Source: Gammaproteobacteria bacterium (GTDB lineage Bacteria; Pseudomonadota; Gammaproteobacteria; Xanthomonadales; SZUA-36). From it: DNA of 52,927 nucleotides. Position 1 is the first letter of the stretch. Each line of letters starts with the position of its first letter. Location of the stretch: positions 1-52,927 of the forward strand of contig JAUIBE010000017.1 in NCBI GenBank assembly GCA_030428105.1. The letters are read 5' to 3'. Positions 44,339 through 52,821 of the stretch are shown in pieces. The notes below the pieces were generated by a model, which did no database searches, had not been told where the DNA came from, and was given only the letters and a program-made list of their open reading frames with translations. A program made the translations under genes and the position numbers.

Positions 44339-44406
44339 CCGCAGATACGCTCGCATTTCTCATCAATAGCGTATTTTTTTCGGCGCCCGGGCCCCTGGGG
44401 CGCGTG

Positions 44407-45015
44407 TCAGCCGCCCAACAGCGCCTGGGCTTCTTGGCGAATCCTTTTTCGGCCAAACACCAGTTCGAAGCGTCCGCCGCCCAGCTGGTCCCACAAAAAC
44501 GCTGAGCGCAGCCCGGCCAGCAGCAGGGTGCGCACCCAGTCGACGGTGCGCTGGGTTTGCAGGAACTGCGGTTTGCCATTGACCACGATGCGCGGCTCAA
44601 TCTGGCTGACGGTCTGGGCGTAGAGCTCGGAAATCTGCTGCGCCTGCAAGTCTTCGCGTTCATGCTGGTCGAGGTTGCTGCCGCACTGGCGAATCCGCTC
44701 CAGCCCCTCGCCGATGGCCTGTTGCAGGTCTGAGCGGCGCTTGAACTTGCGCTCGATCTGCAGCAGGCCCACCGAGTAACGCAGGGCATCCATCTGGCGC
44801 TGTTCGCCGCCCAACACGCTGAGCAGGGTTTCAATCCCCAGGCGCAACTTGCTGGTGCCGCCATAAATTTCTTCGACGCTGTCCGACTCCATCCTGAACA
44901 GGCTGTCCAGGCAGGAAGTGGCGGCGTAGCCCGACCAGGTGCCATGACAGGCCGCCTGGCGCACCAGTTCGGTGGCCTGGAACACGCCTGCAAGGGCCAG
45001 GGTGCGCTGTTTCAT
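44407..45015 (-). CDS. hflD: HflD family protein (DUF489), high-frequency lysogenization regulator
   Basis: HflD is a peripheral membrane protein known in E. coli for interfering with phage lambda CII; its cellular role next to mnmA is not understood. The 202 residues begin [16 protein letters not shown] and contain the family segment [15 protein letters not shown] and a C-terminal [17 protein letters not shown]. From ATG 45015 it overlaps the mnmA stop by four bases (ATGA); an upstream TTG is rejected. The mnmA-hflD order is standard. A GC-rich hairpin lies just downstream (about 44382-44405) but without a T-run in this direction. Confidence 0.9.
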   Translation of the reverse strand: MKQRTLALAGVFQATELVRQAACHGTWSGYAATSCLDSLFRMESDSVEEIYGGTSKLRLGIETLLSVLGGEQRQMDALRYSVGLLQIERKFKRRSDLQQAIGEGLERIRQCGSNLDQHEREDLQAQQISELYAQTVSQIEPRIVVNGKPQFLQTQRTVDWVRTLLLAGLRSAFLWDQLGGGRFELVFGRKRIRQEAQALLGG

Positions 45016-46151
45016 GACGCCATTTTCTCCTCGCGGCCTGCCGCGATGGCCGGCGGCGTATCGGCCCATTCAATAATGCCCCCGCCGAGGCACTCGTCGC
45101 CGTCGTACAGCACCACCGACTGGCCGGGGGTGACCGCACGCTGCGGCGTGTAAAACAGCAGTTCCAGGGCATCGCCGCTGATTTTTTCCACCACGCAGGC
45201 CTGGTCTTCCTGGCGGTAGCGCACCTTCGCTGTCAAGCGCTTGCCCGGCTCGGGCGCTATGCCAGTAACCCAGTTGAGCTGGCGTGCCAGCAAGCGGTTG
45301 GAGAGCAGCCAGGGGTGCTCGTGGCCCTGGTCGGCGTATAGCACGTTGGCGTCCAGGTCCTTGTGAAGCACGTACCAGGGTTCGTCCGGCCTGCCGGCCA
45401 CGCCGCCAATGCCCAGCCCCTGGCGCTGGCCCAGGGTGTAATACATCAAGCCCTGGTGCTGGCCCAACAGCTGGCCGTCAGGGGTGCGGATTTCACCGGG
45501 GGAGGGCGCCAGGTAACGCTGCAGAAAGGCGCGAAAATCGCGCTCGCCGATAAAGCATATGCCGGTGCTGTCTTTCTTGTCGTGTACTTGCAGGCCAATT
45601 TCACGAGCGATTGCGCGCACTTCATCCTTGTGCAGTTCGCCTACCGGAAAGCGCGCACGGGAAAGCGCTTCCTGGCCAATGGCGTAGAGGAAATAGCTCT
45701 GGTCCTTGCCGGGGTCGCGGCCGCGTAACAGTCGGTGCAGGCCGTCGCGCACCTCGCTGCGCACGTAGTGGCCGGTGGCGATGGTTTCGGCGCCCAGGTC
45801 CTCGGCGTGTTCAATAAAGGTTTTGAACTTGATCTCGCGATTGCACAGGATGTCCGGGTTGGGGGTGCGACCGGCGCGGTATTCGGCCAGGAACTCCTCG
45901 AACACGTAATCCCAGTACTCGGCGGCGAAATTGCGCCGGTGCAGCGGAATGCCCAGCCGCTCGGCCACGCGCTGGGCGTCGGCTGCATCTTCCTCGGCGC
46001 TGCAGGCGGCCTCGTCCTGGCGGTCGTCCTCTTCCCAGTTTTTCATGAACATGCCGGCCACGTGCGGCCCCTGCTGCTTGAGCAGGTAAGCGGTGACCGA
46101 GGAATCCACGCCACCGGACATGCCAACCATGATGAGGGGGGACGCATTCAT
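45012..46151 (-). CDS. mnmA: tRNA-specific 2-thiouridylase MnmA
   Basis: MnmA puts sulfur at position 2 of the wobble uridine in tRNA-Lys, -Glu and -Gln. The PP-loop [10 protein letters not shown] begins at residue 10, and the two catalytic cysteines are Cys103 (ILCNREIKF) and Cys199 ([10 protein letters not shown]). I chose ATG 46151 (379 residues), which directly precedes the family N-terminus; a TTG at 46196 is less likely. No clear Shine-Dalgarno is seen. It is divergent from clpS and coupled to hflD. Confidence 0.95.
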   Translation of the reverse strand: MNASPLIMVGMSGGVDSSVTAYLLKQQGPHVAGMFMKNWEEDDRQDEAACSAEEDAADAQRVAERLGIPLHRRNFAAEYWDYVFEEFLAEYRAGRTPNPDILCNREIKFKTFIEHAEDLGAETIATGHYVRSEVRDGLHRLLRGRDPGKDQSYFLYAIGQEALSRARFPVGELHKDEVRAIAREIGLQVHDKKDSTGICFIGERDFRAFLQRYLAPSPGEIRTPDGQLLGQHQGLMYYTLGQRQGLGIGGVAGRPDEPWYVLHKDLDANVLYADQGHEHPWLLSNRLLARQLNWVTGIAPEPGKRLTAKVRYRQEDQACVVEKISGDALELLFYTPQRAVTPGQSVVLYDGDECLGGGIIEWADTPPAIAAGREEKMAS

Positions 46152-46271
46152 GGCTTGGTAGATGGGGTCTGTGGCGCCAAAGGAAAAGGCGCACAATCAA
46201 CGATGAAGCAATGGAGGCGCAAAGGATGCTGGCCGAGACGTGAACGCCTGAGTATAACAAATCCTGCTGAC

Positions 46272-46300
46272 TTCAAAGGCGCGAAAAGCTGCGATAAAAT
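46272..46300 (+). promoter_or_regulatory. Probable clpS-clpA promoter
   Basis: TTCAAA (46272-46277, 4/6) and TAAAAT (46295-46300, 5/6) are separated by 17 bases. The predicted start of transcription is at the clpS ATG (46307), so the mRNA may be leaderless; no Shine-Dalgarno is present to contradict this. Confidence 0.5.
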
Positions 46301-46306
46301 CGCCCC

Positions 46307-46639
46307 ATGGGACAAGATCTGGACACCCGCAAAGAGCCTAACAATGAGCACGGGCTCGCAGTAGAAGAAGCACGGCCGGAGGTCGAGCTTCCGCCCATGT
46401 ATCGCGTTGTTCTTTTGAACGACGACTACACGCCCATGGATTTCGTCATCGAAATCCTCAAGATATTCTTCGATATGAGCCATGACCGCGCTACCCAGGT
46501 GATGCTGCACGTGCATACCAAGGGTAAGGGTGTTTGTGGCGTATTCACCTTTGAAATTGCCGAAACCAAGGTGGTGCAGGTGAACGAGTTCTCGCGCCAG
46601 AACGAGCACCCCTTGAAGTGCACCATGGAGAAAGCCTGA
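46307..46639 (+). CDS. clpS: ATP-dependent Clp protease adaptor ClpS
   Basis: ClpS brings N-degron proteins to ClpAP. The 110-residue protein has a flexible N-terminus and the core [16 protein letters not shown] (N-degron pocket residues Asn-Asp-Asp) with [20 protein letters not shown]. It lies 91 bases before clpA on the same strand, the standard pairing. The ATG is preceded by a probable promoter whose start coincides with the start codon. Confidence 0.96.
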   Translation: MGQDLDTRKEPNNEHGLAVEEARPEVELPPMYRVVLLNDDYTPMDFVIEILKIFFDMSHDRATQVMLHVHTKGKGVCGVFTFEIAETKVVQVNEFSRQNEHPLKCTMEKA

Positions 46640-46730
46640 GCGGCTTTCAATGAAACCAGTGCGCCGGTTCACCGGTCAGACAGGTTAGAGCCGGAATTTT
46701 TTTACCTTATTGCCCCGGCGGAGAGTCCAG

Positions 46731-49031
46731 GTGTTCAGTAAAGAGCTCGAAATTTCCATCAGCCAGGCGTACCAGGAAGCGCGCAAGCAGCGCCACGAGT
46801 TTCTGACCGTGGAGCATATGCTGCTGGCCCTGCTGGATAACGCATCCGCGCTCGGCATCCTCAGCGCCTGCGGCGCCAACATTGCCGACCTCGAGCGTGA
46901 CATCCGCAAAGCGCTGGATGACACCGTGCCGGAACTCGGTGAGGACGATTCACGCGATACACAGCCCACCATCGGTTTCCAGCGTGTGCTGCAGCGCGCC
47001 TTGTACCACGTGCAGTCGGCGGGCAAGGAAGAAGTGCTGGGTTCCAATGTGCTGGTGGCCATTTTCAGCGAGAAGGACTCCTACGCCTGCTACCTGCTCA
47101 ACCGCCATGACGTCACCCGCCTCGACGTCGTGAATTTCATATCGCACGGTCTTAGCAAGGTTGAGGACGACGCGGAAAGCCGTCCGGATGCCTCGGTTCT
47201 GGAGTCAGATGAACCCGCTGCGGAAAAGAAAGCCACCGCGCTGGACCGCTTCACCACCAACCTGAATGAACGCGCGCGGCTCGACCAGATCGATCCGCTA
47301 ATCGGCCGCGCCAAGGAAATTGAACGCACCATCCAGGTGCTGTGCCGCCGGCGCAAGAACAACCCGCTGTACGTGGGCGAGGCCGGGGTGGGCAAGACCG
47401 CGATGGCCGAGGGCCTGGCCTTGCGCATCGTGCGCAACGAGGTGCCGCCGGTGCTGGAAGACGCGGTGATTTACGCGCTGGATCTGGGCGCCTTGCTGGC
47501 GGGCACCAAGTACCGCGGTGATTTCGAAAAGCGCCTCAAGTCGGTGTTGTCCGAGCTGGACAGCACCCCCGGCGCCGTGCTGTTTATCGACGAAATCCAC
47601 ACCATCATCGGCGCTGGTGCGGCCTCGGGCGGGGTGATGGACGCCTCCAACCTGATCAAGCCGGTGCTGGCCTCCGGCGAGCTGCGCTGCATTGGCTCCA
47701 CCACCTTCCAGGAATTCCGCGGCGTATTCGAGAAGGACAGGGCGCTGGCGCGTCGCTTCCAGAAAATCGACATCGTCGAGCCCACCATCGAGGAAACCGT
47801 GGAAATCCTGCGCGGGCTGAAGACCAAGTTTGAAGAACACCACGGTATCGAGTATTCAGATGCGGCGCTTGAAGCTGCCGCCTTGCTTTCGGCACGGCAT
47901 ATCAATGACCGTCATCTGCCCGACAAGGCTATCGACGTGATTGACGAGGCTGGCGCGCGTCAGCGCATCCTGCCCGAAGACGCGCGCAAGAAACTGCTGG
48001 AGGCCGAGGATATTGAACTGATCGTTGCGCGCATGGCGCGCATTCCGGCCAAGCAGGTAACGCGCTCAGACCGAGATGCACTGCGCAACCTGGAGCGCGA
48101 CCTCAAACTGGTGGTGTTTGGCCAGGATGAGGCCATCGATGCGCTCACCGCGGCCATCAAGATGTCGCGCTCCGGCCTGGGCGAGGAAGACAAGCCGATT
48201 GGCTCGTTCCTGTTCGCTGGCCCCACCGGTGTCGGCAAAACCGAGGTTACCCGCCAACTGGCGCTGACCATGGGTATCGAGTTGCTGCGTTTCGACATGT
48301 CCGAGTACATGGAAGCGCATTCGGTTTCCCGCCTGGTCGGCGCGCCGCCGGGTTACGTGGGCTTCGACCAGGGCGGCCTGATGACCGAAGGGGTCACCAA
48401 GAACCCGCACTGCGTGATCCTGCTGGATGAAATCGAGAAAGCCCACCCGGATGTCTACAACATCCTGTTGCAGGTGATGGATCACGGCAAGCTGACCGAC
48501 GCCAACGGCCGTGAGGCCGATTTCCGCAACGTCATCGTGGTAATGACCACCAACGCTGGCGCGCAGGAGAGCTCCAGGCGTTCAATTGGGTTTTCCGACC
48601 AGGACAACTCCACCGACGCGATGGAGGCCATTCGCAAGAAATTTGCCCCGGAATTCCGCAACCGCCTGGACGCCATCATCAACTTCCACGCGCTGGAATT
48701 CCCCGTCATCTTGCGGGTGGTCGACAAGTTCATTCTCGAACTGGAAGAGCAGCTGGCCCTGCGCAACGTGGCGATCGACGTCACCCGCAAAGCACGCGAC
48801 TGGCTGGCCGAGGAAGGTTTTGATCCGAAGATGGGCGCGCGGCCCATGAAGCGCGTCATCCAGGAGCAAATCAAGCGGCGGCTGGCCGATGACCTGCTGT
48901 TCGGCGACCTGATCGACGGAGGCAGCGTTAAGGTGAAGGCGCCGTTGAAATCAGGAAAGGAACTTCGCCTGGAAGTCAGTGCGGCCCCCAAAGAGGCCCC
49001 TGAAAAGGCGATGAAGGAGAAAAGCGACTAG
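46731..49031 (+). CDS. clpA: ATP-dependent Clp protease ATP-binding subunit ClpA
   Basis: ClpA unfolds substrates for ClpP. The 766 residues comprise the N-domain (about 1-150), first AAA+ module with [10 protein letters not shown] and [12 protein letters not shown], and second AAA+ module with [10 protein letters not shown] and [14 protein letters not shown]; the IGL/F ClpP-binding loop region is near SIGFSDQDN. The start is GTG at 46731 with GGAGAG five bases upstream; a TTG at 46710 is upstream of the conserved N-terminus. It ends three bases before convergent infA. Confidence 0.96.
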   Translation: MFSKELEISISQAYQEARKQRHEFLTVEHMLLALLDNASALGILSACGANIADLERDIRKALDDTVPELGEDDSRDTQPTIGFQRVLQRALYHVQSAGKEEVLGSNVLVAIFSEKDSYACYLLNRHDVTRLDVVNFISHGLSKVEDDAESRPDASVLESDEPAAEKKATALDRFTTNLNERARLDQIDPLIGRAKEIERTIQVLCRRRKNNPLYVGEAGVGKTAMAEGLALRIVRNEVPPVLEDAVIYALDLGALLAGTKYRGDFEKRLKSVLSELDSTPGAVLFIDEIHTIIGAGAASGGVMDASNLIKPVLASGELRCIGSTTFQEFRGVFEKDRALARRFQKIDIVEPTIEETVEILRGLKTKFEEHHGIEYSDAALEAAALLSARHINDRHLPDKAIDVIDEAGARQRILPEDARKKLLEAEDIELIVARMARIPAKQVTRSDRDALRNLERDLKLVVFGQDEAIDALTAAIKMSRSGLGEEDKPIGSFLFAGPTGVGKTEVTRQLALTMGIELLRFDMSEYMEAHSVSRLVGAPPGYVGFDQGGLMTEGVTKNPHCVILLDEIEKAHPDVYNILLQVMDHGKLTDANGREADFRNVIVVMTTNAGAQESSRRSIGFSDQDNSTDAMEAIRKKFAPEFRNRLDAIINFHALEFPVILRVVDKFILELEEQLALRNVAIDVTRKARDWLAEEGFDPKMGARPMKRVIQEQIKRRLADDLLFGDLIDGGSVKVKAPLKSGKELRLEVSAAPKEAPEKAMKEKSD

Positions 49032-49034
49032 CGC

Positions 49035-49253
49035 TTACTTCGTTCTGTAGGTGATGCGGCCCTTTGAGAGGTCGTAAGGCGTCAGTTCAACTTTCACCTT
49101 GTCACCCGTGAGGATACGGATGTAATGCTTGCGCATGCGCCCGGAAATGTGGGCGGTAACGATATGTCCGTTTTCGAGTTCGACACGGAACATCGTGTTG
49201 GGCAGGGTCTCCAGGACCACGCCATCCATTTCAATTACGTCTTCTTTAGCCAT
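49035..49253 (-). CDS. infA: Translation initiation factor IF-1
   Basis: IF-1 binds the A site of the 30S subunit during initiation. The 72-residue S1/OB-fold protein is nearly invariant in its family ([32 protein letters not shown]). AAGGAG precedes the ATG at good spacing. It is convergent with clpA and its upstream region backs onto the tRNA-Gly promoter, so the two promoters probably share the interval 49254-49373. Confidence 0.98.
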   Translation of the reverse strand: MAKEDVIEMDGVVLETLPNTMFRVELENGHIVTAHISGRMRKHYIRILTGDKVKVELTPYDLSKGRITYRTK

Positions 49254-49320
49254 AAGCTCCTTACCGGTTTTTAAAGAGGCGGTATTGTGCCACCGTCCCC
49301 CCTATTTTTACACCCTGATA

Positions 49321-49348
49321 TTGACACCCCGAATCATTGGCTTACAAT
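49321..49348 (+). promoter_or_regulatory. Promoter of the tRNA-Gly gene
   Basis: A perfect TTGACA (49321-49326) is followed after 16 bases by TACAAT (49343-49348). The GC-rich discriminator (ACGCCCC) after the -10 is the pattern of stringently controlled stable-RNA promoters. The start of transcription is near 49355, about 19 bases before the mature tRNA. Confidence 0.75.
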
Positions 49349-49373
49349 ACGCCCCCCACGCAAGTGATCCGCA

Positions 49374-49449
<76 letters not shown>

Positions 49450-49474
49450 TTCTTTTTTTCTCCCTGAACAAGTT

Positions 49475-51217
49475 CTATTCAGGCACCGTAGCCTGTTTGC
49501 CGCGTTGCGTCTCGAGGTCTTCCAGCAGGCGTTCGCTGCCCAGTGTTTCCCAGCGTTGCAGCGTCACCGGCACGTGGGCGTTCAGTAGCAGGCGATCGTT
49601 GAATTCGGTGAGGGAGAACGCCTCGCCGGCTTCCAGGGAGGCGTCCGCCAGGAAGCGCAGCAGGCGGCTGTAGGCGGCAAAGCTGGCACCGGCAAGGCCG
49701 GGGTAGGCGACAAGGTTCTCGTAAGCTGCCTGGGCGCGCGCTTCGCTCAGCCCACCACGTTCGGCCAGGAATGTTTGCACTTGCCCGGCGTTCCAGCCAT
49801 CCAGCGCCAGGTGCAGGTCTGCCAGGGCCAGCGCTGCGCCGACCCGGTTAATCTCCAGCGCCATTTCGGCGCTGGCCGGACTGAAGGTATACAGGCCGGC
49901 ATCCCTGATCTGTTCGTTGAAATACAGCGCCAGCCCATTGCTGAGCGCCGGCGAAACTGCATGGCGGCGCAATTCGCGTGGATGGGCTGATGCGGCAAGT
50001 TGTTGCGCCCAACGCCCCGGTGTCCCATCCCAGGTCAGTAACAGGCGCGGTTCGACCCACGCCATCGATTCCACCAGGCCAGCTTGTTCGCGGGTGGCGT
50101 GGAGATAGCGGGTGGCGCCGTCGCGGCGGAAATTCAGCGCTTCGCCAACAAACGCCATTGGCGCCAGTGGCGCGGGCATTGGCGCCAGTTCCAGCCCCGC
50201 GCGATCGGAATCGGGTGAAACCAGGCCTGAGGTCTGCAGGAACGTGGCAATTTCTGATCGACTGATGTCAGCCATCTGCACCAGTCGGCCGGACTGGTCA
50301 AAAGGCGCCTGCGCTGGCTGCTCGCGAGAGCGGTGCTGGCTTACCGCCAGGCGCGCGCCAATACCGGCCAGCGCAAGTTCTGCTTCCGCTGCCAGGGTTT
50401 CCGGGGGCTGCGGAGCGAGGGCCACATGGCCGAGATACCAGCGATATTTCTGGGCGCCGATCGAGGGTGCGTGGGTAAAGCGGGATTCGCTTACCCGCAA
50501 CCAGTCCTGGTACGAGGCCAGCGACTGGCGCATTGCCCGCAGGCCGACCTCGAAATCACCGTTCATGTTGGCGGGCACCATGGGGCCGAGCGCTGCGCCA
50601 AAGGCATCGGTCAAAGTGTCCACATCGCCAATCCGCCGGGCCGTGGCCCTGGCCAACTCCGGCGCCACGGCGTCGAGGTTCAGCTTGGCCGAGTTGACCA
50701 GCGCCGGAAAGCGGTGCAGGCGACGAATGATCTCTTCCAACTGGAGTTCGGTGGGCTGCGGCGTTTCCAGCAGGATATCGAACAGGCTGCCAAGCGCCTG
50801 GTCCAGGTAAAAACCCGGGTCGCGGCTGGGTCGGTCGAGAACCTCGAGTTGCCAGTGCACGCGCTCCATCGCGGCGCCCAGCAGGGCGGCGTCCACCCGG
50901 TCCGGCGTTTCCATGGTTTCCGGAGCCAGCGCGTCCAGCCGGGCCTGGAATCGGAGGTAGTCGCTTTTGCGCGCCTGGATGGCGGATTGGGACCAGTCCG
51001 GCTGCCAGTCCGGCGGTCGGCGTAAGCGGTTGCTGGCGAAAGGTTCGACAGGCCCGTTGCGTTGTAGCCAGGTGCGGAATTCCTGCGAAAGTGCAACCAG
51101 CGCAGGGCTGGATGGAGAGACGGGCGCAGGTTCTACGGCTTGCTGGGCGAGCAGGGGCGCGGCGGGCATGCAAAGCAAAGCGCCCGCAAACAGGCGCCAG
51201 GTGATTCCCTTGGTCAC
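49475..51217 (-). CDS. Exported DUF885-like protein lacking the family's metal-binding motif
   Basis: The protein has about 580 residues and a Sec signal peptide (hydrophobic run LFAGALLCMPAAPLLAQ). The C-terminal part matches DUF885 proteins: NGLALYFNEQIRDAG corresponds to their EGWALYAE segment, and LDGWNAGQVQTFLAERGGL, AYPGLAGASFAAYSRLL and FSLTEFNDRLLLNAHVP follow in the usual order. The HExxPGH zinc motif that should precede this is missing; the region reads HPRELRRHAVSPALS. It may be an inactive or repurposed peptidase-like protein. The start is uncertain among GTG 51217 and TTG 51238. It is divergent from the methyltransferase gene. Confidence 0.75.
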   Translation of the reverse strand: MTKGITWRLFAGALLCMPAAPLLAQQAVEPAPVSPSSPALVALSQEFRTWLQRNGPVEPFASNRLRRPPDWQPDWSQSAIQARKSDYLRFQARLDALAPETMETPDRVDAALLGAAMERVHWQLEVLDRPSRDPGFYLDQALGSLFDILLETPQPTELQLEEIIRRLHRFPALVNSAKLNLDAVAPELARATARRIGDVDTLTDAFGAALGPMVPANMNGDFEVGLRAMRQSLASYQDWLRVSESRFTHAPSIGAQKYRWYLGHVALAPQPPETLAAEAELALAGIGARLAVSQHRSREQPAQAPFDQSGRLVQMADISRSEIATFLQTSGLVSPDSDRAGLELAPMPAPLAPMAFVGEALNFRRDGATRYLHATREQAGLVESMAWVEPRLLLTWDGTPGRWAQQLAASAHPRELRRHAVSPALSNGLALYFNEQIRDAGLYTFSPASAEMALEINRVGAALALADLHLALDGWNAGQVQTFLAERGGLSEARAQAAYENLVAYPGLAGASFAAYSRLLRFLADASLEAGEAFSLTEFNDRLLLNAHVPVTLQRWETLGSERLLEDLETQRGKQATVPE

Positions 51218-51271
51218 GCTCCCCAACACGGTCGTCAATATAGCAAAGAACGCCGGGAGTGATACCGTACG

Positions 51272-52219
51272 ATGTCCATGCCAACTTCAGCACACAAACC
51301 CAACATCCTGGAGTCGATGCTCGCCCGGCAGGCCGCGCTGATCCTGGATGGCGGCCTGGCCACCGAGCTGGAACGGCGCGGCGCCGATCTCAACCATGCC
51401 TTGTGGTCGGCAAAAATGCTTGTCGACAACCCGCAGATCATTCGTGATGTCCATCTCGATTATCTGCGCGCCGGGGCCGATATCATCACCTCGGCCAGTT
51501 ACCAGGGCAGCAGGGCGGGCTTTGAAGCAGTTGGCCTTGACCATGCCCAGTCCGATGACCTGCTACGCACCAGCGTCCGCCTCGCGGTCGAGGCGCGGGA
51601 TATCTACATGCAGGAGGAGGGCGCGCAGTTCCGACTGGCGCCATTGGTGGCGGCTTCGATTGGGCCGTATGGCGCGACCCTTGCCGACGGTTCTGAATAC
51701 CATGGCAACTACGCGATCGGTGATGATGCCTTGGTGGAATTTCACCGCGAAAGATTGGCAGTGCTGGCCAGTGCCGGTGCCGACCTGTTGGCCATCGAGA
51801 CCATTCCGTCGTTGCAAGAAGCGCAAGCCGTAATTAGCGCCCTCGACCATTTCCCTGGCACCCCGGCCTGGCTGAGTTTCAGCTGTGGAGACGCGCTGCA
51901 GATATGCCACGGAGAACCGTTCGCTCACTGCGCACAAGTAGTGAGCGCCCATCCCCAGGTTGTCGCGGTGGGGGTCAACTGCAGCAATCCCGACAACATC
52001 GAGCCACTGCTGCGCTCGGTGAGGGCCCTGGGCACACCGTTGGTTGTCTACCCCAACTCGGGTGAGCGCTGGGATGCAGCCAATCACTGCTGGCGAGGGC
52101 GAGGCAGGTCACTGGAGCAGGCTGAAGGCTGGTTTGCCGCCGGCGCGCGGCTGATCGGCGGTTGTTGCCGGGTGGGCCCGGATGCCATTTCGGCGCTGCG
52201 CGCTACCTTGTTGAAGTGA
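51272..52219 (+). CDS. mmuM: Homocysteine S-methyltransferase
   Basis: The 315 residues form a betaine-homocysteine/S-methylmethionine methyltransferase-type barrel that makes methionine from homocysteine and a methylated donor such as S-methylmethionine. The zinc ligands are Cys237 (GVNCSNP) and Cys298-Cys299 (GGCCRVGP), and LDGGLATELERRG is the typical N-terminus. Donor preference is by family only. No amino acid permease is adjacent. A hairpin without a T-run (52223-52252) follows the stop. Confidence 0.92.
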   Translation: MSMPTSAHKPNILESMLARQAALILDGGLATELERRGADLNHALWSAKMLVDNPQIIRDVHLDYLRAGADIITSASYQGSRAGFEAVGLDHAQSDDLLRTSVRLAVEARDIYMQEEGAQFRLAPLVAASIGPYGATLADGSEYHGNYAIGDDALVEFHRERLAVLASAGADLLAIETIPSLQEAQAVISALDHFPGTPAWLSFSCGDALQICHGEPFAHCAQVVSAHPQVVAVGVNCSNPDNIEPLLRSVRALGTPLVVYPNSGERWDAANHCWRGRGRSLEQAEGWFAAGARLIGGCCRVGPDAISALRATLLK

Positions 52220-52222
52220 ATT

Positions 52223-52252
52223 CCAGATGGGCATGGCAATGCCCCGCGCTGG
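52223..52252 (+). other. Hairpin after mmuM
   Basis: GGGCAT (52229-52234) and ATGCCC (52239-52244) form a perfect stem with a GGCA loop, enclosed by CCAG and CTGG. No T-run follows, so it is not a canonical terminator. A TAGAAT hexamer at 52257-52262, just after it, could be the -10 box of the tRNA-Cys gene. Confidence 0.4.
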
Positions 52253-52295
52253 ATAGTAGAATACCGCGCTCTATTGAACACATGCTGTTCACCGA

Positions 52296-52369
52296 GGCTA
52301 GGTGGCAGAGTGGTTATGCAGCGGCCTGCAAAGCCGTGGACGCCGGTTCGATTCCGACCCTAGCCTCCA
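52296..52369 (+). tRNA. tRNA-Cys (anticodon GCA)
   Basis: The 74-base cloverleaf has acceptor GGCTAGG/CCTAGCC, discriminator U (the cysteine identity base), anticodon loop CTGCAAA and encoded CCA. Its layout matches E. coli tRNA-Cys base for base in length. The T stem (GCCGG/CCGAC) has one C-A mismatch. It is the only copy seen here. Confidence 0.93.
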
Positions 52370-52398
52370 TTTTTTCCACCGCAAGGGTGGAAAAAATG
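52368..52398 (+). other. Perfect 13-bp hairpin starting at the CCA end of tRNA-Cys
   Basis: Bases 52368-52380 pair perfectly with 52386-52398 around the loop GCAAG (CCACC against GGTGG, flanked by T6 and A6). The T-run precedes and the A-run follows the GC stem, which is the reverse of an intrinsic terminator in either direction. It may mark the 3' end of the precursor tRNA for processing; that is inference. Confidence 0.6.
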
Positions 52399-52456
52399 AA
52401 TGCCAGGGGAGGATTAACCACCCTCCCTATCAACCAATTCTCTGCAAGACTTCTTT

Positions 52457-52642
52457 CTATTCATCCTGGGTGCGAACCGCCAGGCTGAACTCGTCTTTCG
52501 TGCCCGTCACTGCAACCTCGATGGGTTGGCAGCACACGTGGCAATCCTCGATGTAGTCCTGGGGCAGGACGGAGGTATCCACCAGCAGGGTGATGGTTTC
52601 GCCGCAGTAGGGGCAGGGTGTGGGTGCTTCTTGTGCAAACAT
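52457..52642 (-). CDS. CPXCG-motif cysteine-rich zinc-ribbon protein
   Basis: This 61-residue protein has the pair Cys10-Pro-Tyr-Cys13-Gly and a second cysteine group at 34, 37 and 38 (CHVCC), together forming a probable zinc ribbon, as in the CPXCG family of short conserved proteins found in Proteobacteria. Function is unknown. It lies between two tRNA genes on the opposite strand. No strong ribosome-binding site precedes the ATG. Confidence 0.85.
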   Translation of the reverse strand: MFAQEAPTPCPYCGETITLLVDTSVLPQDYIEDCHVCCQPIEVAVTGTKDEFSLAVRTQDE

Positions 52643-52658
52643 GATTTACCAACAGCGT

Positions 52659-52664
52659 TAGAAT
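52659..52664 (+). promoter_or_regulatory. Possible -10 box of the tRNA-Leu gene
   Basis: TAGAAT lies 19 bases before the mature tRNA-Leu. The upstream -35 region is not recognisable, so the call is weak. Confidence 0.3.
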
Positions 52665-52683
52665 AGCGCACTTGCGCAGTATT

Positions 52684-52770
52684 GCCCGGGTGGCGAAATT
52701 GGTAGACGCAAGGGACTTAAAATCCCTCGACCGAAAGGTTGTGCCGGTTCGATCCCGGCCCCGGGCACCA
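52684..52770 (+). tRNA. tRNA-Leu (anticodon UAA)
   Basis: The 87-base sequence has acceptor GCCCGGG/CCCGGGC, anticodon stem AGGGA/TCCCT with loop CTTAAAA (anticodon TAA), a long type II variable arm (CGACC GAAA GGTTG) and T loop TTCGATC. Discriminator A and encoded CCA fit leucine. It reads UUA and UUG codons, which are rare in this GC-rich genome. Confidence 0.96.
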
Positions 52771-52777
52771 TCCTACC

Positions 52778-52821
52778 GCGAGGCACTTCTTACACATAAA
52801 GACGTGTAAGCCGTACCTCGC
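52778..52821. repeat. Hairpin after tRNA-Leu
   Basis: GCGAGG (52778-52783) pairs with CCTCGC (52816-52821) and CTTACAC (52789-52795) with GTGTAAG (52804-52810), separated by a five-by-five internal loop. No T-run follows. The right arm includes the first copy of a 17-bp direct repeat. Confidence 0.5.

Noticed and set aside
44374-44405. Intrinsic terminator for hflD
   Set aside because: The GC-rich stem is followed by an A-run in the direction of hflD; the T-run is on the other strand, where no gene ends.
52368-52398. Intrinsic terminator call for the hairpin after tRNA-Cys
   Set aside because: The T-run precedes the stem and an A-run follows it, so no U-tract is made after the stem on either strand.
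52302-52556. Open frame starting inside tRNA-Cys
   Set aside because: It is a translation of the tRNA gene, a well-known artefact.
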